Of a stretch of DNA of 64,000 bases, positions 24,328 to 32,628 are shown in pieces (position 1 is the stretch's first letter; each line of letters starts with the position of its first letter). The notes under the pieces are model-generated. The model saw only the letters and a program-made list of their open reading frames with translations. It was not told where the DNA came from and made no database searches. The stretch spans positions 22,171 through 86,170 of the forward strand of contig NZ_JACXAE010000088.1 in the NCBI RefSeq assembly GCF_014698965.1, written 5' to 3'. This DNA is from Iningainema tapete BLCC-T55. GTDB taxonomy: Bacteria; Cyanobacteriota; Cyanobacteriia; Cyanobacteriales; Nostocaceae. A program made the position numbers and the translations under genes.

Positions 24328-24465
24328 ATGTTCACGCCTTTTATTGAAGACACTGCCCGACTTGTTCCCCATTCTACAACCAAGGTTCTACACGGCAGCC
24401 CTCTAATGTATCTACGCGATCCCAAACTTTACGCCGAAACCTTGCTACAATACCTGCAATCTTAA
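24328..24465 (+). pseudogene. remnant of an alpha/beta hydrolase C-terminus (45 codons)
   Basis: The small open frame reads VPHSTTKVLHGSPLMYLRDPKLYAETLLQYLQS, which matches the last strand, catalytic-His region and final helix of alpha/beta hydrolases. Nothing of the rest of the fold is found upstream. It is most likely the 3' stub of a deleted hydrolase gene and may or may not be translated. Confidence 0.5.
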
Positions 24466-24492
24466 TTAGTCAACTTCTCAATCAGAAAAACA

Positions 24493-25266
24493 ATGAATTC
24501 ACAAGATCAAAACTGGGAAAATTTATTTGGACATATCACGACATCCGGTGTTGCTTGGCACGGAATATGGACGGTGTATTCTCCAGATCAAGAAGTTCTG
24601 AATTCATTTAAAGCTGTGAGGAAATTTCAAGCTAATGAAGAGAAAACATTAATTACCCATACTAATAAATACACTAATGATGGAACAGAATCAGAAAAAA
24701 CCTGGCAGATTGAAAAGCAAATTTGTAGTCAACCCGATGGAGTCATTCACCCAGCATTTTTGTCTATGAGGGCATTATCCTTTGGTGAGGATAAGAATGC
24801 CTGGGTAGCAAAAAAACTAGAAGCTGGAAAAAAATTTGGTACAGAGTTATTTTTTCGATATCAAGATTGGCGAACTAGTGTAGCTAGTATCTATGCTGAG
24901 AGTGGCGATTTGGAGAAAATTACGATAATTCGCGAGCATCTCAATAGCTTTGCCAATGAACCAGCCAAAGCAGAAATAGAATTGTCGGGATGGCGCGGAC
25001 GAAAAGAGTATATGAATAGTGATTTAAGTATTTCGTTAGCAGAAAATCAAGATTTTGTGTTACCAACAGAACAAAAAAATAATCCGATATATTTGCAAAA
25101 TGATATTAGTGTCAATGTACCTAAAAAGGTGAAGATTGGAGAAGAATTTGAGATAGTAGTTGGTAAGCTAGTTACGACAAACGAGTACCAAAGACTGATA
25201 GTTCAATATGATAATTTGGGAGCATTTACCACGTTGATTTCCGAAGTTTTTAGGCGACAAGATTAA
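24493..25266 (+). CDS. DUF3598 family protein
   Basis: This 257-residue protein begins NWENLFGHITTSGVAWHGIWTVYSPDQEV, the typical opening of the cyanobacterial DUF3598 family. Two beta-rich, lipocalin-like halves follow (LFFRYQDWRTSVASIYAESG in the second). The molecular role is not known. Calycin folds usually bind small hydrophobic molecules, an inference only. No signal peptide is present, so it is cytoplasmic. It stands alone. Confidence 0.75.
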   Translation: MNSQDQNWENLFGHITTSGVAWHGIWTVYSPDQEVLNSFKAVRKFQANEEKTLITHTNKYTNDGTESEKTWQIEKQICSQPDGVIHPAFLSMRALSFGEDKNAWVAKKLEAGKKFGTELFFRYQDWRTSVASIYAESGDLEKITIIREHLNSFANEPAKAEIELSGWRGRKEYMNSDLSISLAENQDFVLPTEQKNNPIYLQNDISVNVPKKVKIGEEFEIVVGKLVTTNEYQRLIVQYDNLGAFTTLISEVFRRQD

Positions 25267-25329
25267 GCAAAAAGTGAAAGGAAAAATTTACGAGGACAGA
25301 TGCTTGAAAGAGCGCTCACCTCTTTTTGA

Positions 25330-25515
25330 TTAAAACTTTACTTCCTTCAAGTAGCTTAAATTATACTTATTAAATAAATCTGGTGCTATTACGAATTTAA
25401 ATTTATCTTTGGAAATACCCAGAATGTCAAGACGTACTGCTTCGTTTTTTGCCTGCGTTTCAGTTAGCAAAGAGATGGTGAGCATAAGCATCTTGCTCTC
25501 GTAAAAAATTGTCAT
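25330..25515 (-). CDS. hypothetical small protein, possibly remnant
   Basis: An ATG at 25515 opens about 61 codons (ending LFNKYNLSYLKEVKF). It overlaps by ATGA the end of a 31-codon frame (25512-25607, TTG start) that encodes a single membrane helix (FFGAIGATIAVLLVRWAF). The two could be a coupled pair, or one membrane-anchored gene broken by a frameshift. I recognise no family for either part. Confidence 0.3.
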   Translation of the reverse strand: MTIFYESKMLMLTISLLTETQAKNEAVRLDILGISKDKFKFVIAPDLFNKYNLSYLKEVKF

Positions 25516-25682
25516 GAGCGTGAACGAAATGCCCATCTCACCAACAATACCGCTATGGTTGCACCTATTGCCCCAAAAAAACTCTCCAGACTAAATAATT
25601 TACTCAAAAAATTTTCATGAAAACTAATAATTGCCTAACACTTACTAATCAGCATACTAAAAAAGGTAGTCATTCATTTTAG

Positions 25683-25885
25683 CATTGAATTAAAGTTATT
25701 GTCGTGAACGAACAACGAGATATATTATTACAATATTAAGTAATGATCGCGAGCCGAGTAGTTTAGGAGGTTCTCATAGTCAGAGTAATTGTTTCAAACA
25801 TTGTACTAATATTAACAATTGTAGTATTGCTAGGAGCGATATTTGTCGCACTTGCTAAGCGTGCGTTTGAAGTCTCTTAAGCAAG
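25683..25885. repeat. 200-bp direct repeat, copy 1 (truncated 5' end of membrane gene)
   Basis: This stretch is nearly identical to 27144-27345. It includes an AGGAGG site and a reading frame from the ATA at 25776 to a TAA at 25878-25880. That frame gives a 34-codon single-helix peptide (IVLILTIVVLLGAIFVALA core). A small indel near AAGCGTGCG ends the frame here, while it continues in copy 2. The two copies flank the YhcG-type gene. Confidence 0.85.
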
Positions 25886-25901
25886 GTGTTTGAGGTAAGG
25901 G

Positions 25902-27104
25902 TCATGTTTCCCTCCCAGATTCAAAATCAAATTGTTGTTCTAATCTGTCTTGTTCCTCTTTGAGCCACTTTTTGAGAGTCTCCTCTGAGGGGAGAGCAAC
26001 TAAATAGCGGGAAACAAATAATTGATTATCTAATCCAGCAGTGGCATAGTGAACGGCTTCGGCATCTTTTTCAGCACAGAGGAGAATTCCAACGGGTGGG
26101 TTTTCATGCGGATAGATAATGTTTTCTCTTAAGTAGTTGAGGTAGAAGTTCATTTGTCCTGCGTATTCGTGGCGGAACTTCCCCAGCTTTAGATCAATAG
26201 CAATAAGACATTGCAAGGCACGATGGTAGAATAGAAGGTCAAGAAAGTAATGTTCTGCTGCTACTGTGATGCGAAACTGGCGGTCAACAAAGCAGAAATC
26301 TCGACCCAGTTCATGCATAAAATCTTGCAGGTGGTCAATTAAAGCTTGTTCTAAGTCAGATTCCGAATAAGTATTTCGTTCTTCTAGTCCCAAAAACTCT
26401 AAAACGTAGGGATCGCGTAAAACAGTTTTAGGGCTGTCGAGGATTTGTCCATGAGTAGTAAGAGCAAGGATTGCATCCTTATCTTTAGAAAGACCTACTC
26501 TTTCATAAAGCATACTGTTGATTTGACGCTTAAGCTCCCTAGTAGACCAGAAACCTTTTATACTTTCTATTTCATAAAAAGCCCGTTTAGTAGTATTGTC
26601 GATCCGGGTGAATTCCAGTATGTGTGACCAAGACAGGGTAGTAAATAAGCGCTGGTAATAGTTACTGTCTTGCCATGAAAGAGAAGGTTGTTGTAGCTCG
26701 CGTGCTCGAAGTGCAGGGAATAGGTTTTGTGGTATGGTTTTAAATTCGGCATACACTGTCTGCCGAATTATCATATTATTTACTGGTAAGCTAATTAATG
26801 GTAAAAAAGCTGACAAGTTTTCATCACTAGCCAAGCCTGGATAAGTCAAAGCGAATTGTCGAAAGTTTTTTAAATTACGGTCTGATAGCCCTTCAAGGTT
26901 TCGATTTTTTAAATCTTCAGCAAGTTTTTTGAGCAACTGCGTGCCATATGCAGCTCGGTCTACTCCGTTTTGTTCATACTCCACAATATAAGCACCGATA
27001 AACCAGTTACGAATTGTCTGAATTTGGTTAACTGCTCGTACAACTACTGTTTGAACTGTATTATTTATATGGCTAATATCATTAATTAGTTCTTCATAGT
27101 TCAT
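25902..27104 (-). CDS. YhcG-type PDDEXK nuclease (DUF1016)
   Basis: The 400-residue protein has the DUF1016 N-terminal domain (TIRNWFIGAYIVEYEQNG, LSDRNLKNFRQFALTYP) and a C-terminal PD-(D/E)XK nuclease domain. The domain carries HYFLDLLFYHRALQCLIAIDLKLGKF, which holds the D...(D)xK catalytic pattern. YhcG-like proteins are accessory genes often near restriction or defence loci, and their precise function is not settled. The gene lies exactly between two 200-bp direct repeats, so it looks like an inserted or duplicated cassette. Its orientation is opposite to both flanking repeats' frames. Confidence 0.88.
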   Translation of the reverse strand: MNYEELINDISHINNTVQTVVVRAVNQIQTIRNWFIGAYIVEYEQNGVDRAAYGTQLLKKLAEDLKNRNLEGLSDRNLKNFRQFALTYPGLASDENLSAFLPLISLPVNNMIIRQTVYAEFKTIPQNLFPALRARELQQPSLSWQDSNYYQRLFTTLSWSHILEFTRIDNTTKRAFYEIESIKGFWSTRELKRQINSMLYERVGLSKDKDAILALTTHGQILDSPKTVLRDPYVLEFLGLEERNTYSESDLEQALIDHLQDFMHELGRDFCFVDRQFRITVAAEHYFLDLLFYHRALQCLIAIDLKLGKFRHEYAGQMNFYLNYLRENIIYPHENPPVGILLCAEKDAEAVHYATAGLDNQLFVSRYLVALPSEETLKKWLKEEQDRLEQQFDFESGRET

Positions 27105-27143
27105 TATTCATTCTCCCCGTCTTCATTGATTTTGTCGATAGTG

Positions 27144-27345
27144 CCATTGAATTAAAGTTATTGTCATGAACGAACAACGAGATATATTATTACAATATTA
27201 AGTAATGATCGCGAGCCGAGTAGTTTAGGAGGTTCTCATAGTCAGAGTAATTGTTGCAAACCTTGTACTAATATTAACAATTGTAGCATTGATAGGAGCG
27301 ATATTTGTCGCACTTGCTCTGGTACGTTTGAAGTCTCTAAAGCAT
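27144..27345. repeat. 200-bp direct repeat, copy 2
   Basis: This is the partner of 25683-25885 at a period of 1461 bp. It contains the promoter-side region, the AGGAGG site and the first 36 or so codons of the membrane gene that continues to 27612. Confidence 0.85.
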
Positions 27346-27612
27346 GGATTATTAATATTTTTACAGTCAGTTTTTGTTAGTTTACTTGGTTCTAGTGCTG
27401 GTTATTTCATCGGTTGGTTGTGGTATAAGTTGACGGTAATAACCGAGCCAAGCTTCTCAAATCCTCGCCTAAGTGGTATAGCTACGGGGATGATGGCAGC
27501 ATATCTAAGTGTCATTTGGGATTTCTGTATTTATATTGGAACAATTTTGGGCGCGATTTGGGGTGGAATCAGTGGCTTAAAGTACTATAAGTTGCGTGGT
27601 AAACGTGACTGA
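27238..27612 (+). CDS. small membrane protein, possible ATA start
   Basis: The frame encodes about 124 residues with three hydrophobic segments. These are VLILTIVALIGAIFVALALV at the N-terminus, LLGSSAGYFIGWLWYKL, and SVIWDFCIYIGTILGAIW near the end. A strong AGGAGG lies at 27227-27232, five bases before an in-frame ATA at 27238, and the hydrophobic N-terminus begins right there. The first conventional start is the TTG at 27289, which would cut away most of the first helix. The family is unknown. The 5' part is duplicated at 25683-25885. Confidence 0.55.
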   Translation: MVRVIVANLVLILTIVALIGAIFVALALVRLKSLKHGLLIFLQSVFVSLLGSSAGYFIGWLWYKLTVITEPSFSNPRLSGIATGMMAAYLSVIWDFCIYIGTILGAIWGGISGLKYYKLRGKRD

Positions 27613-27701
27613 CTTGGAAAGTCAATCATCAACAGGCACGGCGCAGAACCTTGAAAGTCAGCTAGAATACGATTGAGAAATCCTCTTGCTTTAATGTTCC
27701 C

Positions 27702-28334
27702 ATGATTGCAACCCCAATCACGCCACCAACAGAGATTATTCATCTTTCCGGGATTAGTTGGCAAACCTACGAAACCCTATTGGCGGAACTTAATCATCGC
27801 CGTTTGCGCCTCACTTACAATCGGGGTAATTTAGAAATTATGGCTCCTTCTCCAGAACATGAACTAGGCAAAACAGTAATGGGGCGCTTTGTGGAAACTT
27901 TGGCTGAAGAACTAGAAATTCAAATTTATCCCCTTGGCTCAACTACTTTTAAACGCCCCGAACTTAGTGGTGCAGAGCCAGATGAATGCTTTTACATTCG
28001 TAATATTGATGCTGTTCGAGGGAAAAAACGGTTAGATCCATTTGAAGATCCAGCACCAGACTTGGTAATTGAAATTGATATCACCAGTAGTTCTCTTAAT
28101 CGTCTCCAGGTTTATGCTGATTTACGAGTTGCTGAAGTCTGGATTTACGACGGTAATTCATTGGTAATTAAGCAACTCCAAAATCAAGGTTATATCTCCT
28201 CCCAAGAAAGTCAATTTTTTCCCAATTTACCCGTTGCAAAAATTGCCGACTTCTTACAACAAGCACCGAACATTGACTATCTAGAGTTGGTTAAAGCATT
28301 TCGGCGTTGGGTGAGAAATCAGCTGGGAAGATAA
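27702..28334 (+). CDS. Uma2 family endonuclease-like protein (DUF820)
   Basis: The 210-residue protein is a typical cyanobacterial Uma2/DUF820 member with a PD-(D/E)XK-like core. GAEPDECFYI and DPAPDLVIEIDIT supply the acidic residues and VAEVWIYDG follows. These genes are highly amplified in cyanobacteria and their biological role is undefined. The nuclease label rests on fold similarity. N-terminal HLSGISWQTYETLLAEL is standard for the family. It is monocistronic. Confidence 0.88.
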   Translation: MIATPITPPTEIIHLSGISWQTYETLLAELNHRRLRLTYNRGNLEIMAPSPEHELGKTVMGRFVETLAEELEIQIYPLGSTTFKRPELSGAEPDECFYIRNIDAVRGKKRLDPFEDPAPDLVIEIDITSSSLNRLQVYADLRVAEVWIYDGNSLVIKQLQNQGYISSQESQFFPNLPVAKIADFLQQAPNIDYLELVKAFRRWVRNQLGR

Positions 28335-28348
28335 AAGTGCGATCGCTA

Positions 28349-29398
28349 CTACAAAATCAAATTCAAATCTCCGAACTCGTGCCACAGATAACCACGCTGC
28401 ACAGCATCAGAGTAAGCTGAGCAAATTTGCTCTGCTGGTAGAAACGCCGTAAGTAAGTCGAGGTGACTGGCTTCTGGTTCGTGCAAACCTGTTAGTAATC
28501 CATCCAGCGTCTTAAGTTTATGCTCAGCAGTAATACGTAGTTTTGTGTAACCATGTTGGGGTTGCACCTTCCCAGTTGCATCTGCGACTGATTCCAAAGC
28601 CCTAACTACAGTAGTACCTACCGCAATCACTCTTCCTCCTTCCTCATGGGTGCGGTTAATCTTTTGTGCCGCCGCTTCACTAATCAAGTATTCTTCTTCC
28701 GAGGCGAGATGTTGAGCGTCTATTTCATCATCCATATAAGAAGATAAACTGGTATGCAGCAAGATGTGTGCTGTTTCTATTCCACGACGCTTTAAATTAA
28801 ACAGCAGCTTCCAAGTAAACGCCCGCCCTGCTGAAGGCATTTCCGCAGAACCCGGTTCTTTGGCGTAGACTGTTTGATAGTAATCCAAATCCCAAGGTGC
28901 AGACACATACTCATAACGAATCGGACTTCCCAAACGATAGAGTAAATCCATAAACTCTTTGCCTGATTTAGAAAAGCGTACTTGCCAAAGTCGGGGAATA
29001 CGAGTGTCTCGATTTTCAACTGTAGCAGTTAACCCTTGACCAAAATCAATCTGCATTCCACTTTGTACACAGGTAAAGAGATTACCCTGTTTGCACATCA
29101 GCAAAGCCAGCCAAGAATCATTACTGAGATGTTGTGCTAAACGGATTTCTACGCATTCTCCTGCATGGGCATCACAACCATCAAGTGCAGCCGGAAGAGT
29201 ACGACTTGTATTAAAAACAAGTAAATCACCAGGGCGCAAGAAATTACCCAACTCGTTGAAACGAGTATGTTCAACTTGATCGGTGTGACGATTAATAACC
29301 ATCAACCGCACGCCATCGCGGGCAATTCCTCTTCGCTCTGGTGGTTCTTTGGCGGAGAGTTCCGCCGGAAGTACAAAAGTAAAGGGTTTGGTCAGCAT
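28349..29398 (-). CDS. QueA-like S-adenosylmethionine:tRNA ribosyltransferase-isomerase, divergent
   Basis: This 349-residue protein has the QueA architecture. LPAELSAKEPPERRG and LGNFLRPGDLLVFNTSRTLPA are N-terminal motifs, AGRAFTWKLLFNLKRRGIE is in the middle, and GGRVIAVGTTVVRALES is the conserved closing motif. Normal QueA makes epoxyqueuosine in tRNA from preQ1. Here the usual LHVGLGTFRPV-type segment reads LHTSLSSYMDDEI, and the N-terminal substrate loop is also different. The protein may be a paralogue with a changed substrate rather than the housekeeping enzyme. It stands alone. Confidence 0.75.
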   Translation of the reverse strand: MLTKPFTFVLPAELSAKEPPERRGIARDGVRLMVINRHTDQVEHTRFNELGNFLRPGDLLVFNTSRTLPAALDGCDAHAGECVEIRLAQHLSNDSWLALLMCKQGNLFTCVQSGMQIDFGQGLTATVENRDTRIPRLWQVRFSKSGKEFMDLLYRLGSPIRYEYVSAPWDLDYYQTVYAKEPGSAEMPSAGRAFTWKLLFNLKRRGIETAHILLHTSLSSYMDDEIDAQHLASEEEYLISEAAAQKINRTHEEGGRVIAVGTTVVRALESVADATGKVQPQHGYTKLRITAEHKLKTLDGLLTGLHEPEASHLDLLTAFLPAEQICSAYSDAVQRGYLWHEFGDLNLIL

Positions 29399-29452
29399 AT
29401 AATATTTACCCCTGATGTATTGTATAAACGCGCACTATTTTGCCCCACACTT

Positions 29453-29506
29453 TAGGGGAGGCGGAGCCTCAAGAGATGCATTCCCAGGCTGAGCCTGGGA
29501 ACGAGA
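29453..29506. repeat. dispersed palindromic repeat
   Basis: GGAGGCGGAGCCTC followed by TTCCCAGGCTGAGCCTGGGAA belongs to the same family as the elements at 3769, 21541, 31555 and 47593. Confidence 0.75.
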
Positions 29507-29509
29507 CAC

Positions 29510-30295
29510 TCAAACCAGTGCGGGTGCTTCTAATTCCCTACCCCAATTTTCCTCTTGAGCTTGGAATCTTTGCCCATTGACGTGGCGTGATTCATCAGAC
29601 GCTAAATAGACAAATACCTCAGTAACATCTGCTGGATTAGCCCACTCGGTAGGATCTTCATCAGGCTCTGCCATTCGATGCATCAGGGTGTTCATATCAC
29701 CAGGATCTACCCAATTGACACGCACACCACTGTCTTCAAGTTCTGCCGCCCATGTCTGCGACATCCCTTCAATACCAAATTTTGAGATTCCGTATGCCCC
29801 CCAACCAGGATAACCATTTACCCCTGCATCACTTGTAACGTTGATAATGGAACCACCATTCTCAATCATCGCAGGTAATGCCTTTTTAATTAATAAAAAT
29901 GGGGCGATTAAATTGGTGTTGATAACATCACGAAAATCCTCAAGTGGGTAGTCGAGTAAGTAAGGCATGGGAGAAGGACCAATACTTGATGCATTATTCA
30001 CTAATACATCAAGATGACCATTAAATTCACTCAAAGTTGTGGCAACTACACGCTCAATATCTTCGTGCTTTGTTAAGTCAGCACTCATGACTAAAACTTG
30101 AGTTAATGGTGCTATTTCATTGATAGTATTACGTACTTCATTGAGCAACTCAACATTACGCGCCACAATAGATATTCCCGCTGCGTCTTCACGGGCAAAA
30201 TCAATTGCTAATTGTCTCCCCAAACCTTGCGATGCCCCTGTAATTAAGATATACTTGCCTTGTAATCTGCTCATTTTCTGCTCCTTATTTACCAA
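29510..30295 (-). CDS. short-chain dehydrogenase/reductase
   Basis: This 261-residue classical SDR has the cofactor motif TGASQGLGRQ, NNASSIG, the catalytic Ser in INVTSDAG and the YxxxK pair in YGISKFG. It is a cytoplasmic NAD(P)-dependent oxidoreductase of unknown substrate. It overlaps the upstream SDR gene by 7 bp, so the two are translated from one mRNA. The likely start is MSRLQGKYILITG, a few codons into the frame, given the GGAGCAG site upstream. Confidence 0.85.
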   Translation of the reverse strand: MVNKEQKMSRLQGKYILITGASQGLGRQLAIDFAREDAAGISIVARNVELLNEVRNTINEIAPLTQVLVMSADLTKHEDIERVVATTLSEFNGHLDVLVNNASSIGPSPMPYLLDYPLEDFRDVINTNLIAPFLLIKKALPAMIENGGSIINVTSDAGVNGYPGWGAYGISKFGIEGMSQTWAAELEDSGVRVNWVDPGDMNTLMHRMAEPDEDPTEWANPADVTEVFVYLASDESRHVNGQRFQAQEENWGRELEAPALV

Positions 30296-31005
30296 TCAAT
30301 TGGTTGGCGATCGCGAAAAAATCCACCTGAACTTCCACCATCAGGATGAGTCGCCAACCAGACAATAGTATCCACACCTTGTTCTGGTGTAAGGGGCGCA
30401 TTTGCACCACCCATTTCTGTTTTCACCCAACCAGGACAAACTGAATTCACTAATATATTTGTGCCTTGTAATTCACTAGCCAAAATTCGTGTCAAAGCAT
30501 TCAAACCAGCTTTAGAAATCCGATATCCAGTGTAACCACCACCCATTTCACTCAATTGTCCCATGCCAGAAGAAACATTCACTATTCGTCCATAATTTTG
30601 TTTCTTCATCAACGGAATCAACGCTTGATTAACTCGCAAAACACCGTAAACATTCGTTTCCATAGTTTCGCGCAAAGTGTCTATTTTGGCATCGAATACA
30701 CTATTATTACCTGCCTGAGCATCAATATATAAACCAGCATTATTTACCAATGCATCAAGACGAACATACTTCTCACCAATGAACTCAGCTAATTTTTGGC
30801 TGCTTTCTTCACTCGTTACATCAAGAGGATGATAAGTTACATCCAAACCTTCTGCTTGTAACTTTTCTGCTGCAGCTTTCCCTTTCGTCTCATTTCGACT
30901 GGTAAGAACTACCTGATATCCAAGTTTAGCTAATTGACGAGAAGCTTCAAAACCCAAACCGCGATTTCCGCCAGTTACTACTGCCACTTTTTTGGTTGTG
31001 TTCAT
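30289..31005 (-). CDS. short-chain dehydrogenase/reductase
   Basis: The 238-residue SDR has TGGNRGLGFEASRQLA, NNAGLYI, the active-site Ser in VNVSSGMGQ and YxxxK in YRISKAG. It resembles carbonyl reductase-like SDRs. It is the upstream gene of a two-gene operon with the SDR at 29510. Its substrate is unknown. The spacing and orientation suggest that the VOC gene further upstream (31130-31525) may share the transcript, across a 124-bp repeat-filled gap. Confidence 0.85.
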   Translation of the reverse strand: MNTTKKVAVVTGGNRGLGFEASRQLAKLGYQVVLTSRNETKGKAAAEKLQAEGLDVTYHPLDVTSEESSQKLAEFIGEKYVRLDALVNNAGLYIDAQAGNNSVFDAKIDTLRETMETNVYGVLRVNQALIPLMKKQNYGRIVNVSSGMGQLSEMGGGYTGYRISKAGLNALTRILASELQGTNILVNSVCPGWVKTEMGGANAPLTPEQGVDTIVWLATHPDGGSSGGFFRDRQPIDW

Positions 31006-31009
31006 AAGG

Positions 31010-31128
31010 TTTTATTGTTACTAATCAAGCTCCTAACTGTTGATTGCTAATTGTTGATTGCTAATTGTTAAGAATGCTATTAGCCATTAACCATTAACTA
31101 TTAGCCATTAGCCATTAGCTATTTTCAA
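31010..31128. repeat. TTGATTGCTAATTG and TTAGCCATTA simple repeats
   Basis: Imperfect tandem repeats (GTTGATTGCTAATTGTTGATTGC, then TTAGCCATTAACCATTAAC) separate the VOC and SDR genes. They are the same intergenic repeat type as at 1850, 6840 and 48130. Confidence 0.6.
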
Positions 31129-31129
31129 A

Positions 31130-31525
31130 TTACTTCAAAGCGTATTCTGGCTGATATTCTACCAATTCAATTTCATTACCATCTGGATCGTTGAAGTAAA
31201 TTCTGTGCTTGGTTTCAGGGGATGTGTATGTGTAATACTCAATGCCCTCATCTTCCAGTAGTTTCTTCATAGCTTCGCCATCTTTAATCACCAAGCCAAT
31301 GTGATTAATTCCAATGCTTTCGTAAGCTGTATGTACCCGCTGTTGTTGAGGCGCATCATTGAGAGCAAGATAAAATTGGTTATTGCCAAAATGCATCCAA
31401 CGCCCTTCATCAGTTACGCCTTCAACCCGCACATACCAGTCAGGAAACAAAGTTTGATAAAACTTCTTTGTTACCTCCACATCCTGACAAGAAAGATTAA
31501 TATGTTCAAACCTAATCAAATCCAT
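31130..31525 (-). CDS. VOC-superfamily (glyoxalase-like) protein
   Basis: This 131-residue protein is a single vicinal-oxygen-chelate unit. It has FEHINLSCQDVEVTKKFYQ at the N-terminus (His ligand), GINHIGLVIKDG in the second half and the C-terminal RIYFNDPDGNEIELVEY with the Glu ligand. Such proteins are small metalloenzymes (glyoxalase, dioxygenase or resistance types), and the reaction here is not determined. It lies upstream of the two SDR genes on the same strand. Confidence 0.85.
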   Translation of the reverse strand: MDLIRFEHINLSCQDVEVTKKFYQTLFPDWYVRVEGVTDEGRWMHFGNNQFYLALNDAPQQQRVHTAYESIGINHIGLVIKDGEAMKKLLEDEGIEYYTYTSPETKHRIYFNDPDGNEIELVEYQPEYALK

Positions 31526-31554
31526 TTTTTTCTCCTTTTCTTGTTCCTAGTCTC

Positions 31555-31604
31555 TCGTTCCCAGGTAGAACCTGGGAGTGCCTTCCGTGAGGCGGAGCCT
31601 CACC
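31555..31604. repeat. dispersed palindromic repeat
   Basis: GTTCCCAGGTAGAACCTGGGA plus GTGAGGCGGAGCCTCAC: the same module family as 3769, 21541, 29453 and 47593. Confidence 0.7.
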
Positions 31605-31614
31605 TTATCCCCAA

Positions 31615-32388
31615 TCACCCCAAAGCAATATCTAAAAACATCATCACAACAAACCCCACCATCACACCAATAGTTCCTTCTTTTTCTAAACCCTTACGAT
31701 GAGATTCAGGAATAATTTCATCACTAATTACAAACAACATTGCCCCCGCAGCAAATGCCATTGCCCAAGGCAAAATAAAATTAGCCACACTCACCACACC
31801 AGCACCAACTAAACCACCAATTGGCTCTACCAAACCCGTAAGCAGAGAAATCCACAAAGCATAACCTGCTGAATACTTCTCTGCTACCAAAGATAACGCA
31901 ACTACTAAGCCTTCAGGAATATTTTGCAAGCCAATCCCCAAAGCAACGGGAATGCCATCGCTAATATTATTATTACCAAAATTCACTCCTACTGCCAATC
32001 CTTCGGGGAAGTTATGAATAGTAATTGCCGCAATAAACAGCCATATCCGCTTTAAATTACTGCTTCGCTCGCTATCCTCTTGCTTGAAAAAGTGTTCGTG
32101 GGGTAAAAGCCGATGCGCCAATTGTAGAAATGCTCCTCCCAACAGAATACCCACCACAATAATTAAAGCTGCACTTGTTTTACCGTAGCCTTGAGACATT
32201 GCCGCCTCTGTACCAGGTATAACCAACGAAAATGATGTCGCCGCCAACATCACTCCCCCACCAAACCCCAACATGATGGCTTGCGATCGCTGCGTTAAAT
32301 TGATTGGCAGTAAAATAGGCAATGCACCTACTACTGTAGCAAGTCCTGCACATAAGCTGGCAAAGACGCCAATTACTAGGCTTTCCAT
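31615..32388 (-). CDS. ZIP family metal transporter
   Basis: This 257-residue membrane protein has about eight hydrophobic segments. It shows the ZIP metal-binding helices in AITIHNFPEGLAVGVNFG (HNxPEG) and GLQNIPEGLVVALSL (NIPEG). A variable loop lies between (PHEHFFKQEDSER). It would move divalent cations such as zinc across the cytoplasmic membrane. The length is normal for bacterial ZupT/GufA-type proteins. It stands alone, with no metal-responsive regulator next to it. Confidence 0.9.
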   Translation of the reverse strand: MESLVIGVFASLCAGLATVVGALPILLPINLTQRSQAIMLGFGGGVMLAATSFSLVIPGTEAAMSQGYGKTSAALIIVVGILLGGAFLQLAHRLLPHEHFFKQEDSERSSNLKRIWLFIAAITIHNFPEGLAVGVNFGNNNISDGIPVALGIGLQNIPEGLVVALSLVAEKYSAGYALWISLLTGLVEPIGGLVGAGVVSVANFILPWAMAFAAGAMLFVISDEIIPESHRKGLEKEGTIGVMVGFVVMMFLDIALG

Positions 32389-32496
32389 AGGGAGGCTTCA
32401 TATTACATTTCTCTATCAATAATCATAGTCGAACTGATTATGAGTTGCAACTAATTGGAAGAAATAGTTGTGGGTTGAGCGAGATGTTTTTGCTCC

Positions 32497-32614
32497 GCAC
32501 CAAATATTTGGTGCAGATTAACGCAAAAGAATTTCATCAGCACCACCGTAATACTACTGTTAGCAAAGTAATGGTGCATACTGTACCATGATGATGAAGA
32601 CAGCACCATTAATG
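32497..32614. promoter_or_regulatory. cluster of GCACCA/TGGTGC operator-like sites
   Basis: A perfect 18-bp palindrome, GCACCAAATATTTGGTGC, lies at 32497-32514. Further half-sites are GCACCAC (32540), TGGTGC (32572) and GCACCA (32603), all within 130 bp of the start of the KfrA-like gene. A close inverted pair GGTGCG-cttA-CGCACC lies inside that gene at about 32713-32729. This is the expected picture for an autoregulated DNA-binding protein with several binding sites. The binding itself is inferred. Confidence 0.6.
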
Positions 32615-32628
32615 CACTACCAATAATC

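Noticed and set aside
26445..26627. Plus-strand frame inside the YhcG-type gene
   Set aside because: It is antisense to a conserved protein and shows no independent signal.
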